Below, one piece after another: positions 1 to 8,011 of a DNA stretch of 64,000 bases. A model generated the notes under the pieces. That model saw nothing but the letters and a program-made list of their open reading frames with translations. It was not told the DNA's origin and ran no database searches. The position numbers were made by a program, and so were the translations under genes. Numbering within the stretch: position 1 is the first letter of the stretch; each line of letters opens with the position of its first letter. Origin of the DNA: Candidatus Thiodiazotropha sp. (ex Monitilora ramsayi) (GTDB lineage: Bacteria; Pseudomonadota; Gammaproteobacteria; Chromatiales; Chromatiaceae); the NCBI GenBank assembly GCA_025655595.1, contig JAHXIO010000004.1, forward strand, positions 20,932-84,931. Reading direction: 5' to 3'.

Positions 1-1836
1 CGCTGGTTTTTGATGAAGGAACGGGTGGTGACGCTCTATTCTCAGGGGATCAACCAGACCTCCAGCGGCACCGATAAAGTCAATGCCATCATCAACTGCC
101 ATCTCTATACGGGACGTATTGGACGACCCGGCATGGGGCCCTTCTCCATCACCGGCCAGCCCAATGCCATGGGGGGGCGTGAAGTCGGCGCACTCTCCAA
201 TCAACTTGCCTGCCACATGGATATCGAAAATAAGCCACACCGGGAACTGGTCGGGCAATTCTGGGAAACGGAAAACCTGACAAGCAGGGCGGGGCTTAAA
301 GCGGTTGATCTCTTCCAAGCTGTCGAGTCGGGCAAGGTGAAAGCGCTATGGGTTATGGCCACCAATCCCGCAGTCAGCTTGCCTGATTCACAGCAGGTCA
401 GGCGGGCACTGGCACAGTGTGAGTTTCTCGTCGTATCGGATTGTGTGAGGAAGACAGATACCACGAATTTTGCAGATGTGCTGTTACCTGCGCAGGGCTG
501 GGGAGAAAAGGACGGCACAGTGAGCAGCTCGGAACGTACCATCAGTCGGCAGCATCGCTTTCTTCCGGCTCAAGGGGATGTCCGCCCGGATTGGTGGATA
601 CTGAGCCAAGTGGCTCAGCGGTTGGGTTATAGCGGTTTCGACTATTCGTCGCCGCATGAGATCTTTAAGGAGTACGCCTGCCTCTCAGGGTATAGGAACG
701 AGGGAGATCGCGATTTTGATATTTCCGGTCTGGCGACATTGAATACCGAAGAGTATGACTCGTTACAGCCGATACAGTGGCCCGTCCCGGTAGGTGCGAA
801 AGAAGGTACGCAGCGACTGTTTGCTGACGGTCGATTCTATACACCGAATCGAAAGGCCAGGTTTGTGTCCGTGGTGCCGAGAGGGCCGGGGAAGGCATTG
901 AGTGTTGACTATCCTATGGTTCTCAACACTGGGCGTGTGAGAGATCAATGGCACACCATGACCCGTACCGGGAAATCGGCCCGCCTGTTCGGACACGACA
1001 ACGAACCCTTCGTCGAGATCGATCCTTCAGATGCGCAAGCCAGAGATATTGGAGAGGGGGAGCTGGTCAGTGTCAGCAGTCGCCTGGGGAGCGTGATAGT
1101 GCGTGCACGTCTGACCAATCGTCAATCCCGGGGAGAGCTGTTTATACCGATGCACTGGAACGATCAATTTGCCAGCAACGCAGCAGTGGACACCCTGATC
1201 CACCCGGTGCTTGACCCCATCTCGGGTCAGCCAGAGTTCAAACACACGCCAGTTGAGATCCGTCCCTATCGTCCGGCCTGGCACGGATTTCTTCTGACCC
1301 GGGAGAATGTCATGCTCGAACATGCCACCTACTGGGCCAGGGCGAAACGCGAGGGGCTCTGGCACTATGAACTTGCCGGTGAGGAGGCGGCTGGGAACTG
1401 GTCCTCTGTGGCCCGGGATCTGCTTTTGTCGGCCAGTGATGTGACACAGTGGGCAGAGATGATGGACAGTGCCGGTGGATACTATCGGGGTGTCAGTGTG
1501 GTGAACGGCAGATTGCAGAGCTGTCTCTTTATCGGCCCCGATCATCAATTGCCGAAGCGGGATTGGCTGGTACAGCTTTTCGGTAGACCGCAACTGACAC
1601 GCGAGGAGCGTCTTCGTCTGTTGGCGGGTACGCCCGGCAATGCTCAGGAGGATGCGGGTAAGACGGTTTGCGCCTGTTTCGGTGTCGGTCTGAATACGCT
1701 CATACACGGGATTCGTGAAAGGGGTCTGCGTACACCGGATGAGATCGGCAATGTGCTTCGGGCAGGCACCAACTGTGGTTCTTGCCTGTCAGAGATCAAG
1801 ACACTGATCCAGGAACATGTACCTGAATCGGCCTGA
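1..1836 (+). CDS. nasA: Assimilatory nitrate reductase large subunit, C-terminal part (5' end off window)
   Basis: Molybdopterin oxidoreductase that reduces nitrate to nitrite in the cytoplasm for nitrogen assimilation. The frame is open to the left edge, so about 611 residues are visible of a family of roughly 900; the N-terminal 4Fe-4S domain is missing because of the window edge, not because of a mutation. The sequence around GRIGRPGMGPFSITGQPNAMGG is typical of NasA/NapA-type catalytic subunits. A molydopterin dinucleotide-binding domain follows near residues 300-420. The C-terminus carries a BFD-like [2Fe-2S] domain with CAC and CGSC cysteine pairs, which is characteristic of NasA and absent from periplasmic NapA. 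A globin gene follows 57 bases downstream on the same strand. Confidence is high for the family; upstream partners (nirB/nirD, transporter) cannot be seen. Confidence 0.93.
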   Translation, partial: RWFLMKERVVTLYSQGINQTSSGTDKVNAIINCHLYTGRIGRPGMGPFSITGQPNAMGGREVGALSNQLACHMDIENKPHRELVGQFWETENLTSRAGLKAVDLFQAVESGKVKALWVMATNPAVSLPDSQQVRRALAQCEFLVVSDCVRKTDTTNFADVLLPAQGWGEKDGTVSSSERTISRQHRFLPAQGDVRPDWWILSQVAQRLGYSGFDYSSPHEIFKEYACLSGYRNEGDRDFDISGLATLNTEEYDSLQPIQWPVPVGAKEGTQRLFADGRFYTPNRKARFVSVVPRGPGKALSVDYPMVLNTGRVRDQWHTMTRTGKSARLFGHDNEPFVEIDPSDAQARDIGEGELVSVSSRLGSVIVRARLTNRQSRGELFIPMHWNDQFASNAAVDTLIHPVLDPISGQPEFKHTPVEIRPYRPAWHGFLLTRENVMLEHATYWARAKREGLWHYELAGEEAAGNWSSVARDLLLSASDVTQWAEMMDSAGGYYRGVSVVNGRLQSCLFIGPDHQLPKRDWLVQLFGRPQLTREERLRLLAGTPGNAQEDAGKTVCACFGVGLNTLIHGIRERGLRTPDEIGNVLRAGTNCGSCLSEIKTLIQEHVPESA

Positions 1837-1892
1837 ATGAATCGACGCAGTTGTTTATTGTGATATGTTTTATAAATACAAGGAGTGAAGCG

Positions 1893-2306
1893 ATGTCCCC
1901 AGAGGAAATCAACTATGTAAAGGAGAGCTGGTCCAAGGTAGTACCCATCTCAGATCAGGCGGCGGTACTTTTCTACGGCAGACTGTTCGAGGTCTACCCG
2001 GAAGTGAAACCCTATTTCAAAGGCAATATGGAGGACCAGGGAAAGAAATTGATGACGATGATCGGGATGGCAGTTAACAGCCTGGACAATCTTGAACCGC
2101 TGATTGGCGCGATTCAGGATTCAGGCAGAAGGCATGCTGAATACGGTGTGAAGGATGAGGATTACGATAAGGTGGCCGATGCGTTGATCTGGACATTGGA
2201 GCAGGGGCTGGGGGATGCCTTTACGGATGAGGTAAAGGGTGCCTGGGTCAACACCTATACTGCATTGGCATCAGTGATGAAAGCAGGTGCGGCGAAAGCT
2301 CATTAG
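1893..2306 (+). CDS. Single-domain globin (bacterial hemoglobin, Vitreoscilla/flavohemoglobin type)
   Basis: Haem protein of 137 residues, probably for NO detoxification or O2 handling. Visible key positions are Tyr28 (B10), Gln49 (E7) and proximal His81 in the HAEYGV motif, the pattern of single-domain globins related to the haem domain of flavohemoglobin. No FAD/NAD reductase domain follows, so a separate reductase is needed. The ATG at 1893 is chosen over an in-frame start at 1851 because AAGGAG lies just upstream (1880-1885) and the globin fold starts there (SPEEINYVKESW). It follows nasA closely, which suggests protection against NO or nitrite made during nitrate assimilation. It ends only 8 bases from the convergent gene on the other strand. 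Confidence 0.92.
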   Translation: MSPEEINYVKESWSKVVPISDQAAVLFYGRLFEVYPEVKPYFKGNMEDQGKKLMTMIGMAVNSLDNLEPLIGAIQDSGRRHAEYGVKDEDYDKVADALIWTLEQGLGDAFTDEVKGAWVNTYTALASVMKAGAAKAH

Positions 2307-2314
2307 AGATTGGT

Positions 2315-2884
2315 TTATCCGCCCAGCGGCATCACTGAGTGGGGGAGCCACAGCAATGCCGGCTCCTCCGCTTCATTCAGTACATGCTTCAGGATGACAT
2401 TTCCCTTACCGGTATCCCAGCGCAGAATCGTGTCCGCTTGCGGGGTCTCTGATCCCTTCATGTTCTCGGTAATCGGATTTCCCATCTGCTGGAAGAGCTG
2501 CTGAATCAGCTGATCATGATAGATGCGTCGATAGACGACCTTCAGGCCGTTGACCCACTGGTCGTGAAAAAAGACGGTGATATAGCGCGCGGGCATACTG
2601 TTGAAGGTGCCGATGCGGGAGGCACAAAGCCGATTGCCGAAGCTTGAGGCTTCGTCCTGACACTGCCACTGTATATCGGGAAAGACCTCTTTCAGTTGCG
2701 CCTCGGTGAACTGATCGTCCAGGGCTTCCAGATTGAGATGGATCTCATCCTCTCCCCAGAGAAAAAGTACGACAGAATCGGTACGCCGCTGTCCGTCCTC
2801 GGTAAACACCAGCCAGAAGATAGGTCCGATGACGACGATAAAAGCGAGCAGGCGTTTGTAGATGGGGTTGAGTTTGAAATTCAT
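2315..2884 (-). CDS. Hypothetical membrane-anchored protein
   Basis: A 189-residue protein of unknown function. Residues about 10-27 form one hydrophobic segment (LLAFIVVIGPIFWLVF) after a short basic N-terminus, so it is probably inner-membrane anchored with a soluble periplasmic C-terminal region. Two Cys (in QWQCQDE and RLCASR) could form a disulfide there. I recognise no domain. It converges on the globin gene with 8 bases between the stops. Upstream lies a short AT-rich inverted-repeat element rather than another gene. Confidence 0.6.
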   Translation of the reverse strand: MNFKLNPIYKRLLAFIVVIGPIFWLVFTEDGQRRTDSVVLFLWGEDEIHLNLEALDDQFTEAQLKEVFPDIQWQCQDEASSFGNRLCASRIGTFNSMPARYITVFFHDQWVNGLKVVYRRIYHDQLIQQLFQQMGNPITENMKGSETPQADTILRWDTGKGNVILKHVLNEAEEPALLWLPHSVMPLGG

Positions 2885-2892
2885 TGTTTCTC

Positions 2893-3073
2893 TAAATTTT
2901 AAATTGTGAATTATGAATTTTGAATGAGTTGAGCGCGCTGCGCGCAGGCTTATGTTTGATAAGTGGATACCGGTTGTCCGCTGTATGGGACTGAAAAGTG
3001 GTTCTATCTCATCAAGAATACGAGCGAAGCGAGTTCCGCCAATTCAAAATTCAAAATTAATAATTCAAAATTG
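2893..3073. repeat. AT-rich inverted-repeat element (MITE-like)
   Basis: Two AT-rich arms of about 30 bases (about 2893-2924 and 3041-3073) built on the words AATTTTGAAT and ATTCAAAATT are imperfect inverted repeats of each other. They flank about 115 bases of higher GC with short palindromes such as GAGCGCGCTGCGCGC. No coding capacity is evident. The arrangement resembles a small non-autonomous transposable element or a dispersed intergenic repeat. No target duplication was identified. Confidence 0.5.
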
Positions 3074-3076
3074 ACC

Positions 3077-3111
3077 AAAAAGGGGAGCGGCCCCGTAGGA
3101 TACCGCCCCCC
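3077..3111 (-). terminator. Rho-independent terminator of acs
   Basis: On the minus strand a GC-rich stem (plus-strand arms 3082-3090 and 3103-3111, eight of nine pairs matched) is followed by five T (plus-strand A run 3077-3081). It lies 24 bases past the acs stop codon. Confidence 0.85.
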
Positions 3112-3134
3112 ACATTTTAAGGCACGAATGCCGG

Positions 3135-5081
3135 CTATCTGTTTTCCCGGTTATCAATCAGGTTGTCGACAACGCTGGGATCCGCCAGGGTTGAGGTATC
3201 GCCCAGGGTATCGAGCTCGTTGGCTGCGATCTTGCGCAGGATGCGGCGCATGATCTTTCCGGAGCGGGTCTTCGGTAACCCGGGAGCCCACTGGATGATG
3301 TTCACCTTAGCGATGGGACCGATTTCGGAACGAACCAACTTGACCAGATCGGTCTTCAACTCGTCAGTACCATCCACGCCGGCCATCAGAGTGACATAGG
3401 CGTAGATACCTTGACCGGTCAGGTCATGGGGATAGCCAACTACAGCGGCCTCAGCGACGGAATCATGTAATACCAGCGCAGATTCAATTTCGGCGGTACC
3501 CAGACGGTGACCGGAGACGTTTAGTACGTCATCCACACGGCCGGTAATCCAGTAGTAACCGTCCTCGTCGCGACGTGCGCCGTCACCGGTGAAGTAGTAA
3601 CCGGGATACATGGCAAAGTAGGTCTCGAAGAAGCGTTTGTGGTCGCCGTAGACGGTACGCATCATGGAAGGCCAGGGGTGCTTGATGGCCAGATTGCCCT
3701 CTGCCGGGTTGCCGTCTATCTCCACACCCTGGTCGTCCAACAGTACTGGCGCAACGCCAAAGAAGGGGTGAGTGGCGGAACCTGGCTTCAGTGGTGTGGC
3801 GCCCGGCAGGGGTGTCATCATGTGTGCACCGGTTTCGGTCTGCCACCAGGTATCGACAATGGGACAGCGCTCATCACCCACCACATTGTGGTACCACTCC
3901 CAGGCTTCCGGGTTGATGGGTTCACCAACTGTGCCGAGCAGTCGCAGGCTCTTGCGGCTGGTCTTTTTGACCGGCTCCTCACCTGCACCCATCAGAGAAC
4001 GGATGGCGGTGGGCGCGGTGTAGAAAGTGGCCACGTTATGCTTGTCGCAGACCTGCCAGAAACGGGAGATATCAGGATAGGTGGGAATGCCTTCGAACAT
4101 CACGGTAATGGCGCCGTTGTTGAGCGGACCATAGACGATGTAGGTATGACCTGTTACCCAGCCCACGTCGGCCGTACACCAGTAGACCTCGCCGTCTTTG
4201 TAGTCGAAGACCAGCTTGTGGGTCATAGCCGCCTGCAGCAGATAGCCGCCGGTGGTGTGCAGCACGCCCTTGGGTTTACCGGTGGAACCGGAGGTGTAGA
4301 GGATGAACAGCGGATCGTCCGCATCCATCTCTTCCGCTGGACAGTCAGCGGAGGCATCGGCCATGGCCTCGTGATACCAGACATCGCGGTCGTCGGCCCA
4401 ATCTACAGGATCGCCGCCACGCTGAACCACGAGGCAGGTATGGACGTTTGGGCACTGGGCAATCGCCTTATCGGCATTGGCCTTGAGCGGGACCTTCTTA
4501 CCGCCGCGCATGGATTGGTCGGAAGTGATCACAACCTGGCAATCGGAGTCGAGGATACGGTCACGCAGGGCGTCTGGAGAGAAACCGCCGAAGACGATGG
4601 AGTGAACAGCGCCGATACGGGTACAGGCAAGCATGGCTACAGCCGCTTCCGGGATCATCGGCAGATAGAGGGAGACTCTGTCACCCTTTTTAACGCCACG
4701 GGATTTCAGCACATTCGCGAATTTGCTTACCTCGGCGTGCAGTTCCCGGTAGGTGATCTTGCGATCCTCTTCCGGATTGTCGCCTTCCCAGATGATGGCG
4801 ACCTGGTCACCTCGTGTCTCCAGGTGGCGATCCAGACAGTTGTAGGAGACATTCAGCTTGGCGCCCTTGAACCAGTTGATATGGAGATCGTCCTTGTCGA
4901 AACTCCAGTCGAGCACCTTGTCCCACTTCTTGAACCAGGTGATGTATTGATCGGCCTGCTCGGCCCAGAAGCCTTCAGGGTCTTCAATGGATTGCTGATA
5001 CATGGCCTGATACTGCGCCTCGTTGACGTTGGCCTGTGCAGCAAAGTCGGCAGGGACGGGATAAACCTTGTGTTCTGACAT
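3135..5081 (-). CDS. acs: Acetyl-CoA synthetase
   Basis: AMP-forming acetate--CoA ligase of 648 residues, the usual family length. It converts acetate, ATP and CoA to acetyl-CoA through acetyl-AMP. The P-loop-like motif [11 protein letters not shown] and the C-terminal [11 protein letters not shown] are present; Lys609 in the latter is the residue that Pat-type acetyltransferases modify in other bacteria. The start has GAGGAG nine bases upstream. It is the last gene of a minus-strand block with a sodium-solute symporter, a cNMP/CBS/DUF294 protein and an exonuclease, a conserved acetate-use neighbourhood in gammaproteobacteria. A perfect 18-base palindrome lies 43 bases upstream of the start and a strong terminator follows the gene. 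Confidence 0.97.
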   Translation of the reverse strand: MSEHKVYPVPADFAAQANVNEAQYQAMYQQSIEDPEGFWAEQADQYITWFKKWDKVLDWSFDKDDLHINWFKGAKLNVSYNCLDRHLETRGDQVAIIWEGDNPEEDRKITYRELHAEVSKFANVLKSRGVKKGDRVSLYLPMIPEAAVAMLACTRIGAVHSIVFGGFSPDALRDRILDSDCQVVITSDQSMRGGKKVPLKANADKAIAQCPNVHTCLVVQRGGDPVDWADDRDVWYHEAMADASADCPAEEMDADDPLFILYTSGSTGKPKGVLHTTGGYLLQAAMTHKLVFDYKDGEVYWCTADVGWVTGHTYIVYGPLNNGAITVMFEGIPTYPDISRFWQVCDKHNVATFYTAPTAIRSLMGAGEEPVKKTSRKSLRLLGTVGEPINPEAWEWYHNVVGDERCPIVDTWWQTETGAHMMTPLPGATPLKPGSATHPFFGVAPVLLDDQGVEIDGNPAEGNLAIKHPWPSMMRTVYGDHKRFFETYFAMYPGYYFTGDGARRDEDGYYWITGRVDDVLNVSGHRLGTAEIESALVLHDSVAEAAVVGYPHDLTGQGIYAYVTLMAGVDGTDELKTDLVKLVRSEIGPIAKVNIIQWAPGLPKTRSGKIMRRILRKIAANELDTLGDTSTLADPSVVDNLIDNRENR

Positions 5082-5124
5082 GGGAAGCTCCTCAACGGTG
5101 GTTGTTGATACTTATTAGTGTGTA

Positions 5125-5142
5125 GAAAGACAGCTGTCTTTC
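5125..5142. promoter_or_regulatory. Perfect 18-bp palindrome upstream of acs
   Basis: GAAAGACAGCTGTCTTTC is an uninterrupted dyad without a loop, placed between the exonuclease stop and the acs start. It has no T-tract, so it looks more like a protein-binding operator than a terminator. The regulator is unknown. Confidence 0.45.
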
Positions 5143-5235
5143 GAAACGCTCAACAGGATCATGATTTATTCTGTCTGTGATCGTGTATGAAAATTCATCG
5201 CAGTAAATGCTCGGTTCGCTCATTCTATATGCTTA

Positions 5236-5928
5236 TCATCGGCTTAGAAAACGGCTGAGTTGACACTTGCTGGGTTGCGGAAACATCTCCGATGCCATGG
5301 CCAGGAAGAGTTCTGCGGTCGCCAGAGCATCGCTCAGTGCGTTGTGCGCTTTGTAATTGGGTAGATTATATCTCGGTCGCAGGTTGAACAGTCTCAGGTT
5401 GCCGGCTTGGATCGTATGATTCCGACGTTCGAACAGCTGTCTTGCCAGCACCAGTGTGTCGATGATCGGAATAATGAACGGGGCACCATAGATTTTCTTA
5501 CATGCGGCGTTGATAAAGTTTTGCTCGATCGCCGAGTAATGCACCAGCATGACCTTTCCGGCCAATCGCTCAAGCAATTCAGGCAATGCCTCTTCAATCG
5601 GGATACCGGTGGCTGCCTGGTCATCAGTGATTTGATGGATGACAGCGGACTCTTCCGGAATTTCCTCGTCGATCGAGATCAATTGATGACGCGAGGTCTC
5701 CAGTTTGATCATCATGTGCCGTATCTCGACCAGGCCGTAGCTGAGAATCTTGTCACGCTTGGGGTCGAGGCCGGTCGTTTCCAGGTCGAGGGAGACGATC
5801 ACAAGTTCTTCACACTGAACCTTTTTCGAGGTCAGGGGCGTGGAAAGGTATTCATGCAGGGCGCCTTCGCTGACTTTGGATAAAGCCCGCTTGCGAATTG
5901 TTTCCTGGCTGAGGAACCTTTGCAGCAT
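5236..5928 (-). CDS. DEDDh-family 3'-5' exonuclease (DnaQ-like)
   Basis: A 230-residue single-domain exonuclease. Exo I is LDLETTGLDP, with catalytic Asp and Glu near residues 47-50. Exo III is HNALSDALATAELF, with the His and Asp of the DEDDh type. In Exo II (VHYSAIEQNF) the usual Asp appears as Glu, as I recall for the subfamily found beside DUF294 proteins. About 45 N-terminal residues precede the domain. It starts 11 bases after the stop of the cNMP-CBS-DUF294 gene, so the two are almost certainly co-transcribed. This pair with acs and the symporter recurs in related genomes, but its biochemical link to acetate is not established. Confidence 0.85.
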   Translation of the reverse strand: MLQRFLSQETIRKRALSKVSEGALHEYLSTPLTSKKVQCEELVIVSLDLETTGLDPKRDKILSYGLVEIRHMMIKLETSRHQLISIDEEIPEESAVIHQITDDQAATGIPIEEALPELLERLAGKVMLVHYSAIEQNFINAACKKIYGAPFIIPIIDTLVLARQLFERRNHTIQAGNLRLFNLRPRYNLPNYKAHNALSDALATAELFLAMASEMFPQPSKCQLSRFLSR

Positions 5929-5939
5929 TTGGATAAGCC

Positions 5940-7841
5940 CTATCTGAACCTTCCGCCTTGGTAGCGGTTCTCCATCGTCTCCTGCATGTCCTGTATTACC
6001 CGGAAGGCATCCTTGAGATGACGGCGTTCCAGGTCGGAGAGTTCGTCAGGGGCCAGGTAGTTGTCCGGCTGCATACCCTTGCGAATCTGCTCCGCCTGGT
6101 GATTGATTCGCATACTGGCGATGAATTCGAGTGCGTCCACCAGGTTTTCTCCCATCTCCCGGCTGAGGACGGAGGTCTCCGCCGCCGCCAGCAGCCGTTC
6201 GGTGGTATTGACCGGCTTGAGGCCCTGGTTGAGTGCAAAAACCCTCGCGATATCGGTGATGGGGACGATGCCCCGGTGTTTGATATCGAAGGTGTCGTCA
6301 TGAGCGCCATCGTGAATGAGCACGAATGTTCTGAAGAAACCGAGGGGGGGTCTGTGCTGCAATGCATTGGAGGCCATAAAGGCAGTAAAGATGCCGTTAC
6401 CCCGGGTTTTGCTGAGTATTTCCGTCTGTAGCTCGAGGAAAAGCTCCTTTTCACCATGCACCGGTCTCAGGTCGAAGAAGATGCTGGAGAGCATCAGGGC
6501 CATTGGATCGGGTTTGTTGATCCAGGTGTTGAAATATTTCTTCCACACACTCAGGGGCTGCCGCCACTTGATGTTGGAGGCCATGGCGTCGCCTGGACAG
6601 TAGACGAAGTTGCAGGCATTGAGCCCGTCATTGACCTGTTGCGCCAGGGCTTCGAAGTAGGCCGTGTGCTCCGGTTTCATCTCGTCTGAGATCAGCAGTG
6701 CGTTGTCCTGATCGGAATGGGAAGTCTGCTCTCCTCGGGCCTGTGATCCACCGCACATCCAGACATAGGGCACGGGCGGCGGACCCAGTTTCTCCTCCGC
6801 CAGTTCGATCAGTCGCACGGTGAGTGAATCGGTGATGCTGGAGATCGCCTCCCCGACATGTAGTGCCGTCGCACTGGAGTTGGCGAGCTGAAACTGCAGA
6901 TCGGGCAGACGCTCACTGACGTTGGCCAGGTCCTGCAGGGTCTCCGCCTTTCGCACATCGGTGGCGAGGAAGGCGGAGTTGGTAGTCTGGTGCCGGGCCA
7001 GATCGGTGGCGGTCAGCATGCCGATGACATTGTCGTTACGCATGACAGGCAGGTGGTGAACGTGGAGCCTTGTCATGGTCATCAAGGCCTGAAAGGCGAG
7101 GGTGTTCTCCTGTATGGTCTCCAGATCGGAGGTCATGATACTTGTCACCGGTTCATCGGGGGAGACACCAGCGGCGACACATCGTTTGCGTAGATCCCGG
7201 TCTGTGATCATGCCTGCGAGTTTCTCGCCATCCATCAGCATTACCGATGAGACATTCTTTTCGCTCATCAGTTGTGCTGCTTCGCGAATGGTGCTGGAGA
7301 CGTCGGCCGTGATCGGTGCCTTCTTGAGCAGGTGGGAGATCTCCACCGTCATCTGCGCGATGCTACTGTTATCCCCGTTGTCCTGAAGCATGCGTACCGC
7401 CTGTTTCAGGCGGTCTCTGATCGATTCGCTGAAGTGGCGGTCGAAAGCGGGTTCGGCCTGCCTCATGACTTTCAGGTGACTGCAGGGAATTTGATAGAGC
7501 AGGGTATCCTCGGTCGCCTCACCGCGGATGGCGCGCCCGAAGTCGATGAGCTGGCAGTCGGTAGTGTAGACACCACCCTCTCCCAGTTTTTCAACCAATT
7601 TATCTTCCTCATCCAGCAGTTCGATAGCGCCGCTTCTCAGTATGTAGATATAGCTTTGCTCAGACTCTGGGGGGGGGAAGTCGCTGCCTCTGCGCAGATA
7701 GCGGATATCGAGAATTTTCGGGAGTTGATTGAGTTGCTCTTCCGGCAGAACATCAAAGGGGGGGCGTTGCGCCAGAAAGTCGCGTATCTCGACCAGTTCG
7801 ATTTCCATAGATTCGCTCGAATGAAACCGTTTGGTATGCAT
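5940..7841 (-). CDS. Cyclic-nucleotide-binding / CBS / DUF294 nucleotidyltransferase-like protein
   Basis: A cytoplasmic regulator of up to 633 residues with four parts in order: a cNMP-binding (CAP_ED-like) domain around residues 25-140, a pair of CBS domains around 165-290, a DUF294 putative nucleotidyltransferase domain around 320-450 (CGGSQARGEQTSHSDQDNALL, a GS..R.E..SDQD active-site signature) and a DUF294_C helical domain. GlnD-like uridylyltransferases share the GS-x-DxD chemistry, so it may modify or sense an adenylate state. Two starts are possible: 7841 as given, or the Met at 7808 (MEIELVEIRDFL), where the family usually begins; neither has a strong ribosome-binding site. It is the first gene of a pair with the exonuclease. 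Confidence 0.88.
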   Translation of the reverse strand: MHTKRFHSSESMEIELVEIRDFLAQRPPFDVLPEEQLNQLPKILDIRYLRRGSDFPPPESEQSYIYILRSGAIELLDEEDKLVEKLGEGGVYTTDCQLIDFGRAIRGEATEDTLLYQIPCSHLKVMRQAEPAFDRHFSESIRDRLKQAVRMLQDNGDNSSIAQMTVEISHLLKKAPITADVSSTIREAAQLMSEKNVSSVMLMDGEKLAGMITDRDLRKRCVAAGVSPDEPVTSIMTSDLETIQENTLAFQALMTMTRLHVHHLPVMRNDNVIGMLTATDLARHQTTNSAFLATDVRKAETLQDLANVSERLPDLQFQLANSSATALHVGEAISSITDSLTVRLIELAEEKLGPPPVPYVWMCGGSQARGEQTSHSDQDNALLISDEMKPEHTAYFEALAQQVNDGLNACNFVYCPGDAMASNIKWRQPLSVWKKYFNTWINKPDPMALMLSSIFFDLRPVHGEKELFLELQTEILSKTRGNGIFTAFMASNALQHRPPLGFFRTFVLIHDGAHDDTFDIKHRGIVPITDIARVFALNQGLKPVNTTERLLAAAETSVLSREMGENLVDALEFIASMRINHQAEQIRKGMQPDNYLAPDELSDLERRHLKDAFRVIQDMQETMENRYQGGRFR

Positions 7842-7961
7842 AGGGCCTGCTAAAGGTCCCAGTATGGAGTTTTCAGAAAAAATCTCAACGGATTGGTGCG
7901 ATGCTGTGTGAAAAAAAATCGTCCAATGCGTGGAGACTCTTAAATTCTAAGCAGCCCAGGG

Positions 7962-7985
7962 AAAAAGGCCCCGCCGAAGCGGGGC
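7962..7985 (-). terminator. Rho-independent terminator after the symporter gene
   Basis: Minus strand: a perfect 7-bp GC stem (GCCCCGC / GCGGGGC; plus arms 7968-7974 and 7979-7985) with a tetraloop, followed by CTTTTT. It lies just past the symporter stop at 8012 and separates that operon from the DUF294 gene. Confidence 0.92.
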
Positions 7986-8011
7986 ACAATTTACTGCTTT
8001 ATGGTTGATTA

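Noticed and set aside
3639..5078. 479-codon open frame opposite acs
   Set aside because: Antisense shadow of a highly conserved gene; its translation has no family features and the codon pattern belongs to acs.
7842..7961. Small gene or ncRNA between the DUF294 gene and the symporter
   Set aside because: Only the symporter terminator is supported; the rest is short and featureless.
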